NCBI GenBank assembly: GCA_025354385.1
Contig: JANXMZ010000039.1
Span: 1 to 64,000, forward strand
Length of the DNA: 64,000 nucleotides
From: Bacteroidota bacterium
GTDB lineage: Bacteria; Bacteroidota; Bacteroidia; NS11-12g; UBA955
Reading direction: 5' to 3'
Of this stretch, positions 41,555 through 51,311 are shown in pieces. Position 1 is the first letter of the stretch; every line of letters begins with the position of its first letter. A model generated the notes under the pieces. That model saw only the letters and a list, made by a program, of their open reading frames with translations, was not told the origin of the DNA and ran no database searches. The translations under genes were made by a program, and so were the position numbers.

Positions 41555-43126
41555 ATGAAAAAACTACAATACTTACTTTTTATAATACTGTTTCTCAAAT
41601 TAGATACAACTAATGCGCAGTCGGGCTCGCTTGATAAAACATTTGGAACTGGTGGTAAAGCATTATCTAGTATTTTTCTTGGTAATATAACTTCTGTACA
41701 AAATGTAAAAGTACAACCAGATGGAAAAATTTTGGTATTGGGCACCAACTATTTCGACAGTTCTAGTTTTGTTGTGGCCCGTTTCTTAGCCAATGGCACC
41801 CTCGATAATACTTTTAGTACAGATGGGTATTTAATGGATAATTTTGGAAGAAAGGACAATTATGGTGTGGAGCTTTTATTGCATACCAATAGTCAGATCA
41901 CAATAATTGGCAGATCGGCAGGAGCAGATTATAAATATGATTTAGCCATTGCCCGTATCAATTCAGATGGAAGCTATGATAACACTTTTGGAAACAATGG
42001 AAAGCTTATAAAAACTTTAGACAGTGTTGAATACAATATTTCTGCTGCAACCCTTCAAAGTGATAATAAAATTGTTGTGGGTGGTTATAAAAGTAAAGCT
42101 GGTTTAACAGACTTTATGGTTGCTCGTATTAACTTTAACGGCAGTATTGATAATAACTTTGGCACCAATGGTAAACTAATTTATGGTTACAGTACTTTGT
42201 ATTGTACCTTGAATAGTTTGTGTATTGATAACAATGGTCGGATATTGGCTGTTGGTTCATCTACCAGAGGCGCCTATGATTCTGATTTTGCTATAGCCAG
42301 GATTAAGACAGACGGAACCCTCGATACTGATTTTAGTTTTGATGGCAAAGCAACAGTCGTATTTTATAACAATGAAGAACAAGGAGCATCTAAAGTTATA
42401 GTGCAAAAGGATGGCAAGATACTAATAGGGGGATATGCAAGTTATCAGACTTTATTTGGCGCAGCCATTGCTAGGATAAATGATAATGGAACAACAGACA
42501 ATAGTTTTAGTCAAGATGGATTGCAAACCAGAAGAACCAATGCGAGCGTGTATATTAATGACATGCTTATAGATAGTTCAGGTAAAATTTTTGTTGCGGG
42601 TTATTATTATCAAAATTCCAAAGCGCGTTTTATATCTATGTCTTTCAATAAAGATGGTAGTTATAATACCTATTACGGAGACAGTGGAATAGTATTAACA
42701 AACTTTGATACGCTCAACAATGAATATTGTTACGCTATGGATATTCAAAGCGATAATAAAATACTATTAGCAGGTTTTAGTACACCAAACTTATCCTATG
42801 GTGGACAATTTGCCTTGGTAAGATTGCTTACGAATACCAATTTAGGTCTATTGAAACTCAATAAAAATAATATGGAACTTTTGGTGTATCCTAACCCAAT
42901 TACAAAAACAATAACACTTAAATACGCTTTAGAAGTAGCAGAAAAAATAACCATTTGTTTTCAAGGCATAGATGGCAAAGTAATTAAAACATTTTATAAA
43001 GATGAATATCAAACAGTCGGTGAGCACCTCATCATTCTTGATTTACCTGAACAATTGGCCAATGGCAATTATTTAATAACCATTAGTTCAACCAATGGCA
43101 GCACTGCATTAAAAATTACGAAATAG
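41555..43126 (+). CDS. Delta-60 repeat protein with T9SS type A sorting domain
   Basis: The product has 523 aa with a signal peptide (MKKLQYLLFIILFLKLDTTNAQ). The body has about seven delta-60 repeats (G-x-L-D-x-x-F-x-x-x-G, then V-x-x-Q-x-D-G-K-I-L-V-x-G), for example VKVQPDGKILVLGTNYF and FVVARFLANGTLDNTF. The C-terminal 80 residues are a type A sorting domain (LLVYPNPITKTITLKYAL, NGNYLITISSTNGSTALKIT). It is exported to the cell surface by the T9SS and may form a beta-propeller. The binding target is unknown. Confidence 0.93.
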   Translation: MKKLQYLLFIILFLKLDTTNAQSGSLDKTFGTGGKALSSIFLGNITSVQNVKVQPDGKILVLGTNYFDSSSFVVARFLANGTLDNTFSTDGYLMDNFGRKDNYGVELLLHTNSQITIIGRSAGADYKYDLAIARINSDGSYDNTFGNNGKLIKTLDSVEYNISAATLQSDNKIVVGGYKSKAGLTDFMVARINFNGSIDNNFGTNGKLIYGYSTLYCTLNSLCIDNNGRILAVGSSTRGAYDSDFAIARIKTDGTLDTDFSFDGKATVVFYNNEEQGASKVIVQKDGKILIGGYASYQTLFGAAIARINDNGTTDNSFSQDGLQTRRTNASVYINDMLIDSSGKIFVAGYYYQNSKARFISMSFNKDGSYNTYYGDSGIVLTNFDTLNNEYCYAMDIQSDNKILLAGFSTPNLSYGGQFALVRLLTNTNLGLLKLNKNNMELLVYPNPITKTITLKYALEVAEKITICFQGIDGKVIKTFYKDEYQTVGEHLIILDLPEQLANGNYLITISSTNGSTALKITK

Positions 43127-43199
43127 TATATTAAAATCTTCGTGCCGCTCTTGAGTGAAACTAAATTCATGCTTTATCAAAATTTGAGTGATAATAGAT

Positions 43200-44807
43200 T
43201 TAATTATTTTCCTTTAATTCCACCAAAAATAATTCATTGGCTACTATAAATGCCCCGGAGTTTTCGAGCACCAATATTTGTTTTTTACCGGTTGGATAAA
43301 TCCAAGTGCTGCTTGTTTTTTCAATATTGGTATATACCAATAGGGGCATATTAAAATCTTTGTTAACATTGGCCCATTGATAGTGTATTCGAGTAATGCC
43401 GTCTTTGTCTGTTTCTGATTTATATTTTAATTGAGGTAATTGACCTTTATTTAAATATTGTTTGAAAAAGAGGTCCCAGTTGTGCCCTGTGGCCACATTA
43501 AAATATTGAATAATATCTTTAGTGTTTACAATTTGATGTTTAAAATGTTCGCTCAAGTTTCTGATAGTGGTAAACCAAAGCGAATCATTATTCAAAACAC
43601 TGCGCATGGTATGCAACATCCAAGCGCCTTTGTAGTAAATATCATTGTCTGTAAAACCATGGTAATATTCACCCAATGGCCCTAGCATGGGTTTTTTAGC
43701 AATAATCTTATTGCGTTGGGTTTGCAAGTATTCAATGGCTTTTTCTTTTCCATAATTGTATTCTACAAATAATGCCTCGGAATAGGTTGTAAAACTTTCG
43801 TGTATCCACATATCGGCAGGATCGCTGGCTGTTATGCTGTTGGCAAACCACTCATGCCCACTTTCATGAATGATGATAAAATCAAAATCGAAAGCATTGT
43901 TTTGGTAGTGGTTGCCATAGGCTACACAACTCTGATGCTCCATGCCCCAATATGAAGTTTCTACCAATTTATAACTGTCTTCGTAAAAAGGATATCCGCC
44001 AAAATAATGTTCAAATGCAGCCAGCATGGCATGTACTTGTTTAAAATGTTTATCAGCTTTTACTCGGTTGTATTTTAAAACATAATAGCTAAGAGGTAGT
44101 TTATGAATACCATTGAACGTATCGTGCAACTCAACATATTTACCAACATTAATACTAATGTTATAATTGTTTATAGTATTGCGTACCTGCCAGTGGTAGG
44201 TGTGGTAGCCATCATCTGTTCGGCCATGCCTAATTAATTTACCATTGGAAACCCCAACCAATCCTTCGGGCACTATTAAATTCATGTCCATACTATCGGC
44301 CTCATCGCTCCAATGGTCTTTACAAGGCAGCCATACAGAAGCCCCAATGCCCTCGCAGGCTAGCCCTACCCAATCGTTTTGGTCATTGTCTTTTTCCCAA
44401 ACAAATCCGCCTTTCCATGGTGGTAATTCTGCTACATGTGGCATACCAGAAAAATATATTTTTAAATGATGAAAGCTATTTTTTAGCAAGGTGGTTTTAA
44501 AATCAACAAACATTGCATTGCCTTTGCGCTTGTAGTTTATTTTTTTGTTTTCATACACTAAACTATCAATTTGCATACTGGCTACAAAATCAATTTGTAG
44601 TGATGAAAAATCATTGACTGCCTGAAAAAAGATATTGTTCAGTCCAGCAATGGTTTTGGTATTTGGATTCACTTTTACAGCAATACCGTAGTGCTTTACA
44701 TCAAAACAGGTGCGCAAAGAGGTGAGTTTACCAATTACTGTATTCTTGCCTTCTGAAATAAAGACTAGTATAATAAAAACAAAAAGGAGTGAGCTAATTT
44801 TCTTCAT
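43200..44807 (-). CDS. M1 family zinc metallopeptidase (aminopeptidase)
   Basis: The product has 535 aa from ATG 44807 (MKKISSLLFVFIILVFISEG signal); the upstream ATG at 44837 lacks a signal-like start. The zinc site is IIHESGHEWFANS (HExxH near residue 313) with the third ligand Glu 18 residues later in MWIHESFTTYSEAL. The substrate-recognition block is WGMEHQSCVAYG, a variant of the GAMEN motif with H for N as in many Bacteroidota members. It should be a secreted aminopeptidase that trims peptides. No partner genes are evident. Confidence 0.9.
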   Translation of the reverse strand: MKKISSLLFVFIILVFISEGKNTVIGKLTSLRTCFDVKHYGIAVKVNPNTKTIAGLNNIFFQAVNDFSSLQIDFVASMQIDSLVYENKKINYKRKGNAMFVDFKTTLLKNSFHHLKIYFSGMPHVAELPPWKGGFVWEKDNDQNDWVGLACEGIGASVWLPCKDHWSDEADSMDMNLIVPEGLVGVSNGKLIRHGRTDDGYHTYHWQVRNTINNYNISINVGKYVELHDTFNGIHKLPLSYYVLKYNRVKADKHFKQVHAMLAAFEHYFGGYPFYEDSYKLVETSYWGMEHQSCVAYGNHYQNNAFDFDFIIIHESGHEWFANSITASDPADMWIHESFTTYSEALFVEYNYGKEKAIEYLQTQRNKIIAKKPMLGPLGEYYHGFTDNDIYYKGAWMLHTMRSVLNNDSLWFTTIRNLSEHFKHQIVNTKDIIQYFNVATGHNWDLFFKQYLNKGQLPQLKYKSETDKDGITRIHYQWANVNKDFNMPLLVYTNIEKTSSTWIYPTGKKQILVLENSGAFIVANELFLVELKENN

Positions 44808-44891
44808 GAATAAATTCAAGTATAGTGAATTCATCACAAATTATCATTTAAAATTCTTTTTGAATGATATCAAGAAGTCCAAAACAATATT

Positions 44892-46418
44892 TTATTCGGA
44901 ACTTACTTTTAAAAGTACCATGGTTTCTTTATTTCTGGTAGCAATCATAAATGTTAAGTTTTCGTCTATAAATGTTGTGAAGTATAAATACAATAAAATA
45001 TCTTTATCATTTGGTAATAAAATGAACTTTTTAATGCTACCATCCTCTTTTGTTTCTGCGGAAGCAAGCAATGAGCTTTTATCGACTCCAGACGATCCTT
45101 TATTCATGTCAGTTAGGTTAGAAATATTTTTTTCCTGATCATTAAAAATCGTGACTAAAGAACTTTCAGTGCATACAATTGCTGAAGAATAAAATTGTGT
45201 TGGGAAATACTTGCCAGTATTGGTATTAGGGTTATTTAACCAATGCAATTTAGGGATTATACTAAAATTAGTCATATTGCCATCAGCAGTTAATTTTAAT
45301 TGACAAATGGCAATAGATGATGAATATTCATAAGAATAGGATGTAAGACCCAAAACAATATTTTTATTTTTATCAAGAGTCAAACCACTTATAATTAATC
45401 TGTATGGTTCATTGTATATTCTACCTTCTGGATTTGATTTTAAAAATATTTTTTTGGTGAATTTAAATTGAAGTAATTGATCATTGTATGCTTTCACTTG
45501 ATCGGGTGTAAATTCTGAAAAATTGCTATAAATTATCGATAAATTATCCAAATCTAATTGAAGACCAAAAGCGCCATAATTGCAATGCCCAGCATTCGTA
45601 TTTGAAATGGTTTGTTTAACATTATAAAAAGTACCATAGGTACCACCAATAAAATAACCATCTTTTGAGGAAATGATTTGTGATTTAAATGGTTGATAGG
45701 ATTCTGAAAGTACTTTCACTTCTTCTACACTCTTGCTACCTTTATCTAATTTAAAATAACGGAAAGAGGAATTTTCTTCTTCTTGTACATAGCTAAAAAT
45801 ACCAACATTGGCGGTATTAGAAAGCACTAATCGTTCGATAGTTGAATTAATTTGGGCCTTTGGTAGACTGATTATGCCCTTTGATACAACTTTTAAATTT
45901 TCATCGAAAATGACGTGTTCAAAACCTGCTTTACCAGGAATATTATTGCTAGTAATCATAAAATATTTGCCATTTTGTGAAACGATGTTATCACCAAAAT
46001 TTCTATCACCAAATTTATTTACTACTTTAAAATTATTCAATGAATTATCTTTTGAAATGTTTTTGCCTTCATAATCATAAACATCGCATATAATATTGGG
46101 TCCAAGCCACTTTTCTGAACGAATAAGAATAATTTTGTTTTCCAAAAATAAAACGCCATTTTCATCCAATAAGTTTTTAATTTTATCAGTTGCAAAAGAA
46201 CTTACTTTTTTCATAGTAGAAACTTCAAATACACTAATTTCTACTTTATAGTTATCACTCTTATATGAAGCAGCATAAACTTTGCCATTCTTGACTTTCG
46301 AAATTGCAAAATAGTTATTATCCAATTTTACATCAAGGTCGGCAACAGCTACTTTAATAGATTGAGAAGAAAGATTTTGAAGGATTAGTATTAATAGAAT
46401 CAATATTTTGTATCTCAT
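44892..46418 (-). CDS. Secreted hypothetical protein, possible propeller fold
   Basis: The product has 508 aa from ATG 46418 (MRYKILILLILILQNLSSQ signal); ATG 46427 would precede the promoter box less well. The body is rich in short strands with Asp/Gly turns (DENLKVVSKGIISLP, SSKDGYFIGGTYGTFYN, LTLDKNKNIVLGLTSYSY) spaced at about 50-60 residues, consistent with a beta-propeller, but no family signature is clear. A TACTTTTG box lies 6 bases before the ATG. There is no T9SS sorting domain at the C-terminus. Confidence 0.6.
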   Translation of the reverse strand: MRYKILILLILILQNLSSQSIKVAVADLDVKLDNNYFAISKVKNGKVYAASYKSDNYKVEISVFEVSTMKKVSSFATDKIKNLLDENGVLFLENKIILIRSEKWLGPNIICDVYDYEGKNISKDNSLNNFKVVNKFGDRNFGDNIVSQNGKYFMITSNNIPGKAGFEHVIFDENLKVVSKGIISLPKAQINSTIERLVLSNTANVGIFSYVQEEENSSFRYFKLDKGSKSVEEVKVLSESYQPFKSQIISSKDGYFIGGTYGTFYNVKQTISNTNAGHCNYGAFGLQLDLDNLSIIYSNFSEFTPDQVKAYNDQLLQFKFTKKIFLKSNPEGRIYNEPYRLIISGLTLDKNKNIVLGLTSYSYEYSSSIAICQLKLTADGNMTNFSIIPKLHWLNNPNTNTGKYFPTQFYSSAIVCTESSLVTIFNDQEKNISNLTDMNKGSSGVDKSSLLASAETKEDGSIKKFILLPNDKDILLYLYFTTFIDENLTFMIATRNKETMVLLKVSSE

Positions 46419-46424
46419 AGTCGT

Positions 46425-46432
46425 CAAAAGTA
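46425..46432 (-). promoter_or_regulatory. -7 box of the 44892-46418 gene
   Basis: The minus strand reads TACTTTTG, a full match to TAnnTTTG, and ends 6 bases before the ATG. A clear -33 element is not seen. Confidence 0.5.
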
Positions 46433-46552
46433 TAAAAATTAAAGCGTATTTAGGTCGCTTTCATTGTAGCAAAGCAATAATTTTGTTAATCTGTTGAAAG
46501 CGTATTCATTATATTTGGAAGAATAGTACATTCGAAACTCGTAACTTATTTC

Positions 46553-46560
46553 TATTTTTG
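46553..46560 (+). promoter_or_regulatory. -7 box of valS
   Basis: TATTTTTG matches TAnnTTTG and ends 7 bases before the valS ATG, predicting a leaderless or near-leaderless transcript. A -33 element is not clear. Confidence 0.55.
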
Positions 46561-46567
46561 CATCTTT

Positions 46568-49318
46568 ATGGAACTCGATAAGCATTACTCTCCGCAACTG
46601 GTAGAAGACAAGTGGTACAGCTATTGGATGGACAACGGTTTTTTTGATTCAACACCCGATGAACGCGAACCTTACACCATTGTTATACCGCCACCTAATG
46701 TTACTGGAGTATTGCACATGGGGCATATGCTTAACAATACCATTCAAGATGTTTTGATACGCAAAGCCCGAATGGAGGGTAAGAACGCCTGTTGGGTGCC
46801 GGGTACTGATCATGCCAGTATTGCTACAGAAGCCAAGGTTGTAAAAATGTTGGCCGAAAAAGGTATTAAGAAATTGGACATTACTCGCGAAGAATTTTTA
46901 GGGCATGCTTGGGATTGGAAAAATAAATATGGCGGTATTATATTAGATCAGCTTAAAAAACTAGGTGCTAGTTGCGACTGGAAACGCACCCGTTTTACAA
47001 TGGAGGAAGATCTGAGCAATGCGGTTATTGATGTATTCATAAAATTGTACAAAGATGGTTTAATTTACCGCGGTACAAAGATGGTTAACTGGGACCCCGC
47101 TGGTAAAACAACCCTAAGTGATGAAGAGGTTATTTTCAAGGAATCGCAGAGCAATTTGTATTATGTCACCTATAAATTTACAGACCATACCAAAGAAACA
47201 TTTAACAATGAATTAGGCGGTTTACAGGTTGCTACTACCCGTCCTGAAACCATTATGGGCGATGTGGCCATTTGTGTAAATCCGAATGATGAGCGCTACA
47301 AGTCACTTATTGGCAAAACAGTTATTGTGCCTGTGGTGAATCGCGTTGTAAAAATTATTGCCGATGACTATATTGATATTGAATTCGGAACTGGTTGTTT
47401 AAAAGTGACACCCGCCCATGATGAGAACGATTATAAAATTGGCGAAAAGCACAACTTAGAAATTATAGATGTATTGGATGATGATGGTCGCATTCACGAA
47501 CGTGCTGGCGCCTATGTGGGCATGGATAGGTTTGCATGCAGAAAACAAATTGTAAAAGATTTGGAAGAGCAAGGCATCATTACAAAATCTGAACAAATCA
47601 AAAATACGGTTGGTCATAGCGAAAGAACCGATGCAGTAATTGAGAAAAAAATCTCTACACAATGGTTTGTAAACATGCAGGAGTATTTAAAAAGATTCCC
47701 CCAAGTTTTATCTGCTGTGATGAATGATGAGATAAAATTTCACCCTGTAAAATTTAAAAATGTATACAAGCATTGGTTAGATAATATAAAAGATTGGAAC
47801 ATTAGTAGACAGTTGTGGTGGGGACAGCGCATACCTGCTTGGTACGATGAAAAAGGAAATTATGTGGTAGCCAAAACAGAAGCTGAGGCACAAAAATTGT
47901 TTAGGGACAATGCTTTCAAAGCACCCATGTCGGACAATTCCAATTTAATAGAAAGGCATGTTAACAGAGATACTTTGAATGTGCAGCACAGCACCGATGA
48001 GGAGCATATCAGCAACCCGGTTAATTTAATACAGGATGCCGATGTATTGGATACATGGTTCAGCAGTTGGTTGTGGCCAATGTCGGTGTTTGATGGTTTC
48101 AAAGAAGGCGATAAAAATGATTTGAATTATTATTATCCTACCAACGATTTGGTAACGGGTCCAGATATTATTTTCTTCTGGGTGGCCAGAATGATTATGG
48201 CTGGATACGCTTTCAATGGACAAAAGCCATTCAGCAATGTATATTTTACAGGCATTGTACGCGATAAACTGAGAAGAAAAATGAGCAAGTCTTTGGGCAA
48301 CAGTCCGGAGCCTATGGATTTAATTGCAAAATTTGGAGCCGATGGTGTGCGCATGGGCATGCTCTTAAGTTCGCCTGCTGGTAATGATATTTTATATGAT
48401 GAAAGCAATGTTGAGCAAGGCCGTAATTTTTGTAACAAAATTTGGAATGCCTACCGTTTAATTGCGGGCTTTCAAACTGTGGCAGATGATAAGGTAAGTG
48501 AAGCTGTTTTAGCATCAAATAAATTAGCCGATGATTGGTTCGAAATGAAATATCAAACTGCTGTAAACGATATATTGGAGCAGTTTAAAGACTATAAATT
48601 AAGCGAGGCTTTAATGACCATTTATAAATTAATTTGGGATGATTTCTGTTCATGGTATTTAGAAATGGTAAAGCCAGTTTATGGTCAACCAATCAATGAA
48701 AGCGCATTGACCCAAGCTAAAAATAATTTAGAAAAAGTATTGACATTGTTGCATCCTTTCATGCCATTTATAACAGAGGAATTATACCACGAATTGTATG
48801 ACGGAAAACCCATGCAGCCAATGATATTGCATGCTTACCCAACTGCAAAGGGCAATGTTTCTCAGGTGGATGATAAAGCGCTGCAGATTATTTCTGAGAT
48901 TAGAAATATTCGCAACAGCAAAGGACTTTCTCCAAAAATGGCGTTTGAATTAATTATTAAAACAGAACAAGAAAATAGTTATAAAATTTGGGAAACCACT
49001 ATTGCTAAATTGGCCAACATTTCTGAAATAAATTATAATATTTCTAAACCTGAAAAATGTTTGAGCAGTTTAATTGGTACCGACGAAATATTTATTCCTT
49101 TCGCGGAGGCTATAGATGAAGTTGCAGAAATGAAAAAAATGCAAGAAGAGTTAACATACCTCGAAGGCTTTTTAAAATCGGTAGATGCCAAGTTAAACAA
49201 CGATCGCTTTGTTGCCAATGCCAAACCAGATGTAATTGAGAAGGAAAAGCAAAAAAGAGCAGATGCTTTGGAGAAAATGGAGAAGTTAAAAAAGAGTCTG
49301 ACTCAAAATAATAATTGA
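46568..49318 (+). CDS. valS: Valine-tRNA ligase
   Basis: The product has 916 aa, a normal length for bacterial ValRS. The class I HIGH motif is VLHMGHMLNN (H50-H53), the KMSKS motif is RRKMSKSLGNSPEPM (about 570), and the editing domain lies between (TTRPETIMGDVAICVN, GTGCLKVTPAHDENDY). The anticodon-binding domain and the C-terminal coiled coil (about 845-910, EEMKKMQEELTYLEG) are present. It charges tRNA-Val in the cytoplasm. Confidence 0.98.
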   Translation: MELDKHYSPQLVEDKWYSYWMDNGFFDSTPDEREPYTIVIPPPNVTGVLHMGHMLNNTIQDVLIRKARMEGKNACWVPGTDHASIATEAKVVKMLAEKGIKKLDITREEFLGHAWDWKNKYGGIILDQLKKLGASCDWKRTRFTMEEDLSNAVIDVFIKLYKDGLIYRGTKMVNWDPAGKTTLSDEEVIFKESQSNLYYVTYKFTDHTKETFNNELGGLQVATTRPETIMGDVAICVNPNDERYKSLIGKTVIVPVVNRVVKIIADDYIDIEFGTGCLKVTPAHDENDYKIGEKHNLEIIDVLDDDGRIHERAGAYVGMDRFACRKQIVKDLEEQGIITKSEQIKNTVGHSERTDAVIEKKISTQWFVNMQEYLKRFPQVLSAVMNDEIKFHPVKFKNVYKHWLDNIKDWNISRQLWWGQRIPAWYDEKGNYVVAKTEAEAQKLFRDNAFKAPMSDNSNLIERHVNRDTLNVQHSTDEEHISNPVNLIQDADVLDTWFSSWLWPMSVFDGFKEGDKNDLNYYYPTNDLVTGPDIIFFWVARMIMAGYAFNGQKPFSNVYFTGIVRDKLRRKMSKSLGNSPEPMDLIAKFGADGVRMGMLLSSPAGNDILYDESNVEQGRNFCNKIWNAYRLIAGFQTVADDKVSEAVLASNKLADDWFEMKYQTAVNDILEQFKDYKLSEALMTIYKLIWDDFCSWYLEMVKPVYGQPINESALTQAKNNLEKVLTLLHPFMPFITEELYHELYDGKPMQPMILHAYPTAKGNVSQVDDKALQIISEIRNIRNSKGLSPKMAFELIIKTEQENSYKIWETTIAKLANISEINYNISKPEKCLSSLIGTDEIFIPFAEAIDEVAEMKKMQEELTYLEGFLKSVDAKLNNDRFVANAKPDVIEKEKQKRADALEKMEKLKKSLTQNNN

Positions 49319-49570
49319 TTTTTTTGAGCAGTTTAAAACTCGCTCAAACGTTTGCTATCATTAATGTTGTTAAACTTTCTAAAATAGAAAGTAAACCTTG
49401 TTGACTAATTTATTTTAAAAATAATTGGGCTTTTTTGCAGCATTCTATAAAATGAGAATGTCTAATCCTGTATAAAAGTCTCGTACTTTTTAAAATTGTC
49501 AACGGCCTTTATTGGCGGTCATTTACGCCATTTGGGTATTGACTTATTATTAATTTTTATTGAATAAGTT
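49319..49570. other. Intergenic region after valS
   Basis: This region of about 250 bases is AT-rich. A hairpin at 49323-49348 (TTTGAGC with GCTCAAA, inner AGTT with AACT) lies 4 bases after the valS stop but has no following T run. I see no RNA gene and no promoter of consensus form. Confidence 0.5.
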
Positions 49571-49987
49571 ATGTTTATCAAGTTCAAATCAAACACCTCA
49601 ATTTCCAAAGCCTTAATTCTTCAAAATCACCACCATCTCGAAAATGAGGTGCATGAATATTTAAAATCTTTCGGACTCATTTTTTTTAGTTGTGTCATGT
49701 CATCTGTGCTGTTGTTTAGTTATCAATTAATCCATCTTCAACCCATCCATCAAAACGTTTCAGAATGTGTATGGGAAACAGCTTTAATGGTTGAAGAAAT
49801 TCAATCTACCAGCGAGTATTTACCATCCACACTTAATTTAAATGAGGTAGAGATGGGGCCATTTTTGGTGCCAATCATAAGTTGTGAATCTGCTAATTTA
49901 AATGCGCATACCAATGCATTTTCAAGTAGTAATATGGAGGTTATTGCCATGAAGGATGACGATAGGGAATTAGGTACTTTAAAATAA
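49571..49987 (+). CDS. Hypothetical protein with one TM segment
   Basis: The product has 138 aa. A His-rich N-terminal stretch (LQNHHHLENEVHEYL) precedes one hydrophobic segment (about 34-55, GLIFFSCVMSSVLLFSYQLI); the remaining 80 residues are acidic, with repeated Glu/Ser/Asn. Topology looks like a single-pass membrane protein. I do not recognise a family. It precedes a T9SS cargo gene by 41 bases on the same strand. Confidence 0.5.
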   Translation: MFIKFKSNTSISKALILQNHHHLENEVHEYLKSFGLIFFSCVMSSVLLFSYQLIHLQPIHQNVSECVWETALMVEEIQSTSEYLPSTLNLNEVEMGPFLVPIISCESANLNAHTNAFSSSNMEVIAMKDDDRELGTLK

Positions 49988-50028
49988 AGGGATATTGAAA
50001 AATTGCAATAAAAAAATAAATCAATACT

Positions 50029-50814
50029 ATGAAATTAAAATTACTAAGTTTTCTGGCAATATTTATCTGCTTAAATCAAGAAATAATTAGCTGTCCAATA
50101 TGGCAAATCGGAAGAATGTATATTGTTAATGAGAATATGAAACCATTGTTAAATGCTATTGTATGGCGCTATTCAAGTCCTAATGATTCTTTTAATATTA
50201 AAAGGCAGATTAACCAATATGATGATGCCTCTGCTTTTTATTTTTGGAGTAGTAGAAGTTTAGAAAAAACAGCCCTAAAAAGTAAATCAGCAGATAAATT
50301 CATGAGGATTCAAGTAAAAGGATATGCGGATGTTGTAATAAGCGAACTTGAATTTATTGACAGCGATGATGATGATGAAATACTTCCCGCTTTGTATGTT
50401 AAAATGTTTACCAACAAAATCATTAAAAGGGGAGATTTGTATACACTCTTCACCCAATACAAGTGCGAAAAGAAAATAATGATAAAAGATTCATTAACCC
50501 TCGATCTTAAAATTTATACTGAATTTCTTAATAATGCAAGTAAGGTTGGCGAAGCTTCTAGGGTTAGTGCCTTTGTCATTAAAACCTATCCCAATCCCGT
50601 AAAGGACAAATTGAATGTAGAGATCAATATAGGTGTAACTAAACCATATTCTGCACGCGTACTTGATTTGCAAGGGCGTCTTATAAGCGAAACGTCCTTG
50701 ATTTCACAATGGAATATACTAGACATGGAATGGCAAGTGGCAGGCACCTATTTTATTCAGGTATATGATCCAGATGGTGTTTTGTTGTATGCATTTAAAT
50801 TCATGAAAATTTAA
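50029..50814 (+). CDS. T9SS type A sorting domain protein
   Basis: The product has 261 aa with a signal peptide (MKLKLLSFLAIFICLNQEIIS). Residues about 22-180 are an unrecognised beta-rich region containing a short acidic run (DSDDDDE). The C-terminal 80 residues are a type A sorting domain: TYPNPVKDKLNVEIN, VLDLQGRLISETSL, AGTYFIQVYD. It is exported through the T9SS. No catalytic motif is visible. Confidence 0.82.
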   Translation: MKLKLLSFLAIFICLNQEIISCPIWQIGRMYIVNENMKPLLNAIVWRYSSPNDSFNIKRQINQYDDASAFYFWSSRSLEKTALKSKSADKFMRIQVKGYADVVISELEFIDSDDDDEILPALYVKMFTNKIIKRGDLYTLFTQYKCEKKIMIKDSLTLDLKIYTEFLNNASKVGEASRVSAFVIKTYPNPVKDKLNVEINIGVTKPYSARVLDLQGRLISETSLISQWNILDMEWQVAGTYFIQVYDPDGVLLYAFKFMKI

Positions 50815-50891
50815 ACCCTTTGTGTTCTATTTTTGTTTTTCATTAAAATGATAAAAACTTTCAAGGTTTTGGAAGCATTATTTTTAAAATT

Positions 50892-51269
50892 ATGAACAGA
50901 AATCAACAATTACTTCAACTTCGAAGCGAAGTACCAACCGATGGCGAACGCCAACCCATGGCCAAAGAAGCTTTTCAAAACAATACACTTCGCCCAATAT
51001 TAAAATTGCAAAACGATGTATTGCTGCAATTTTTTAAAAGCCAATTGAATGGCGCTCAACTACCCGATTTTAAAATGGAGTTAGAAGGTTTTGTGAAACA
51101 GCGTTTGCAAAAAGATCTATTAACTCGCAATACGATGTTGGGTATGGTTGTAGGATTATTAACAGAGGAAGAATTAATTATATTTTTAGAAGATAAAAAC
51201 GAAATGAGTAAACGCATTATCGATATGCTTACCCAGCGTCTTTACGACCAACTCGGGAAAGCATTATAA
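50892..51269 (+). CDS. Conserved-looking hypothetical protein
   Basis: The product has 125 aa, entirely soluble and helix-rich (NRNQQLLQLRSEVPTDGERQ, LVGLLTEEEL-type stretch MVVGLLTEEELIIFLEDKNE). No signal peptide or TM segment is present. Codon use and the strong start suggest a real gene. I recognise no family. It is followed 42 bases later by a glycosyltransferase gene on the same strand. Confidence 0.6.
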   Translation: MNRNQQLLQLRSEVPTDGERQPMAKEAFQNNTLRPILKLQNDVLLQFFKSQLNGAQLPDFKMELEGFVKQRLQKDLLTRNTMLGMVVGLLTEEELIIFLEDKNEMSKRIIDMLTQRLYDQLGKAL

Positions 51270-51311
51270 GTATTCGTTTTTTTTCATTTTCTTTGTTCTC
51301 AATAATCCACA

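Noticed and set aside
47860..48438. Minus-strand frames of 80-101 codons inside valS
   Set aside because: They lie wholly inside a gene with clear aminoacyl-tRNA synthetase motifs and show no domain or start context.
49323..49348. Hairpin after valS as a terminator
   Set aside because: There is no following T run, so it is kept only as a note in the intergenic region entry.
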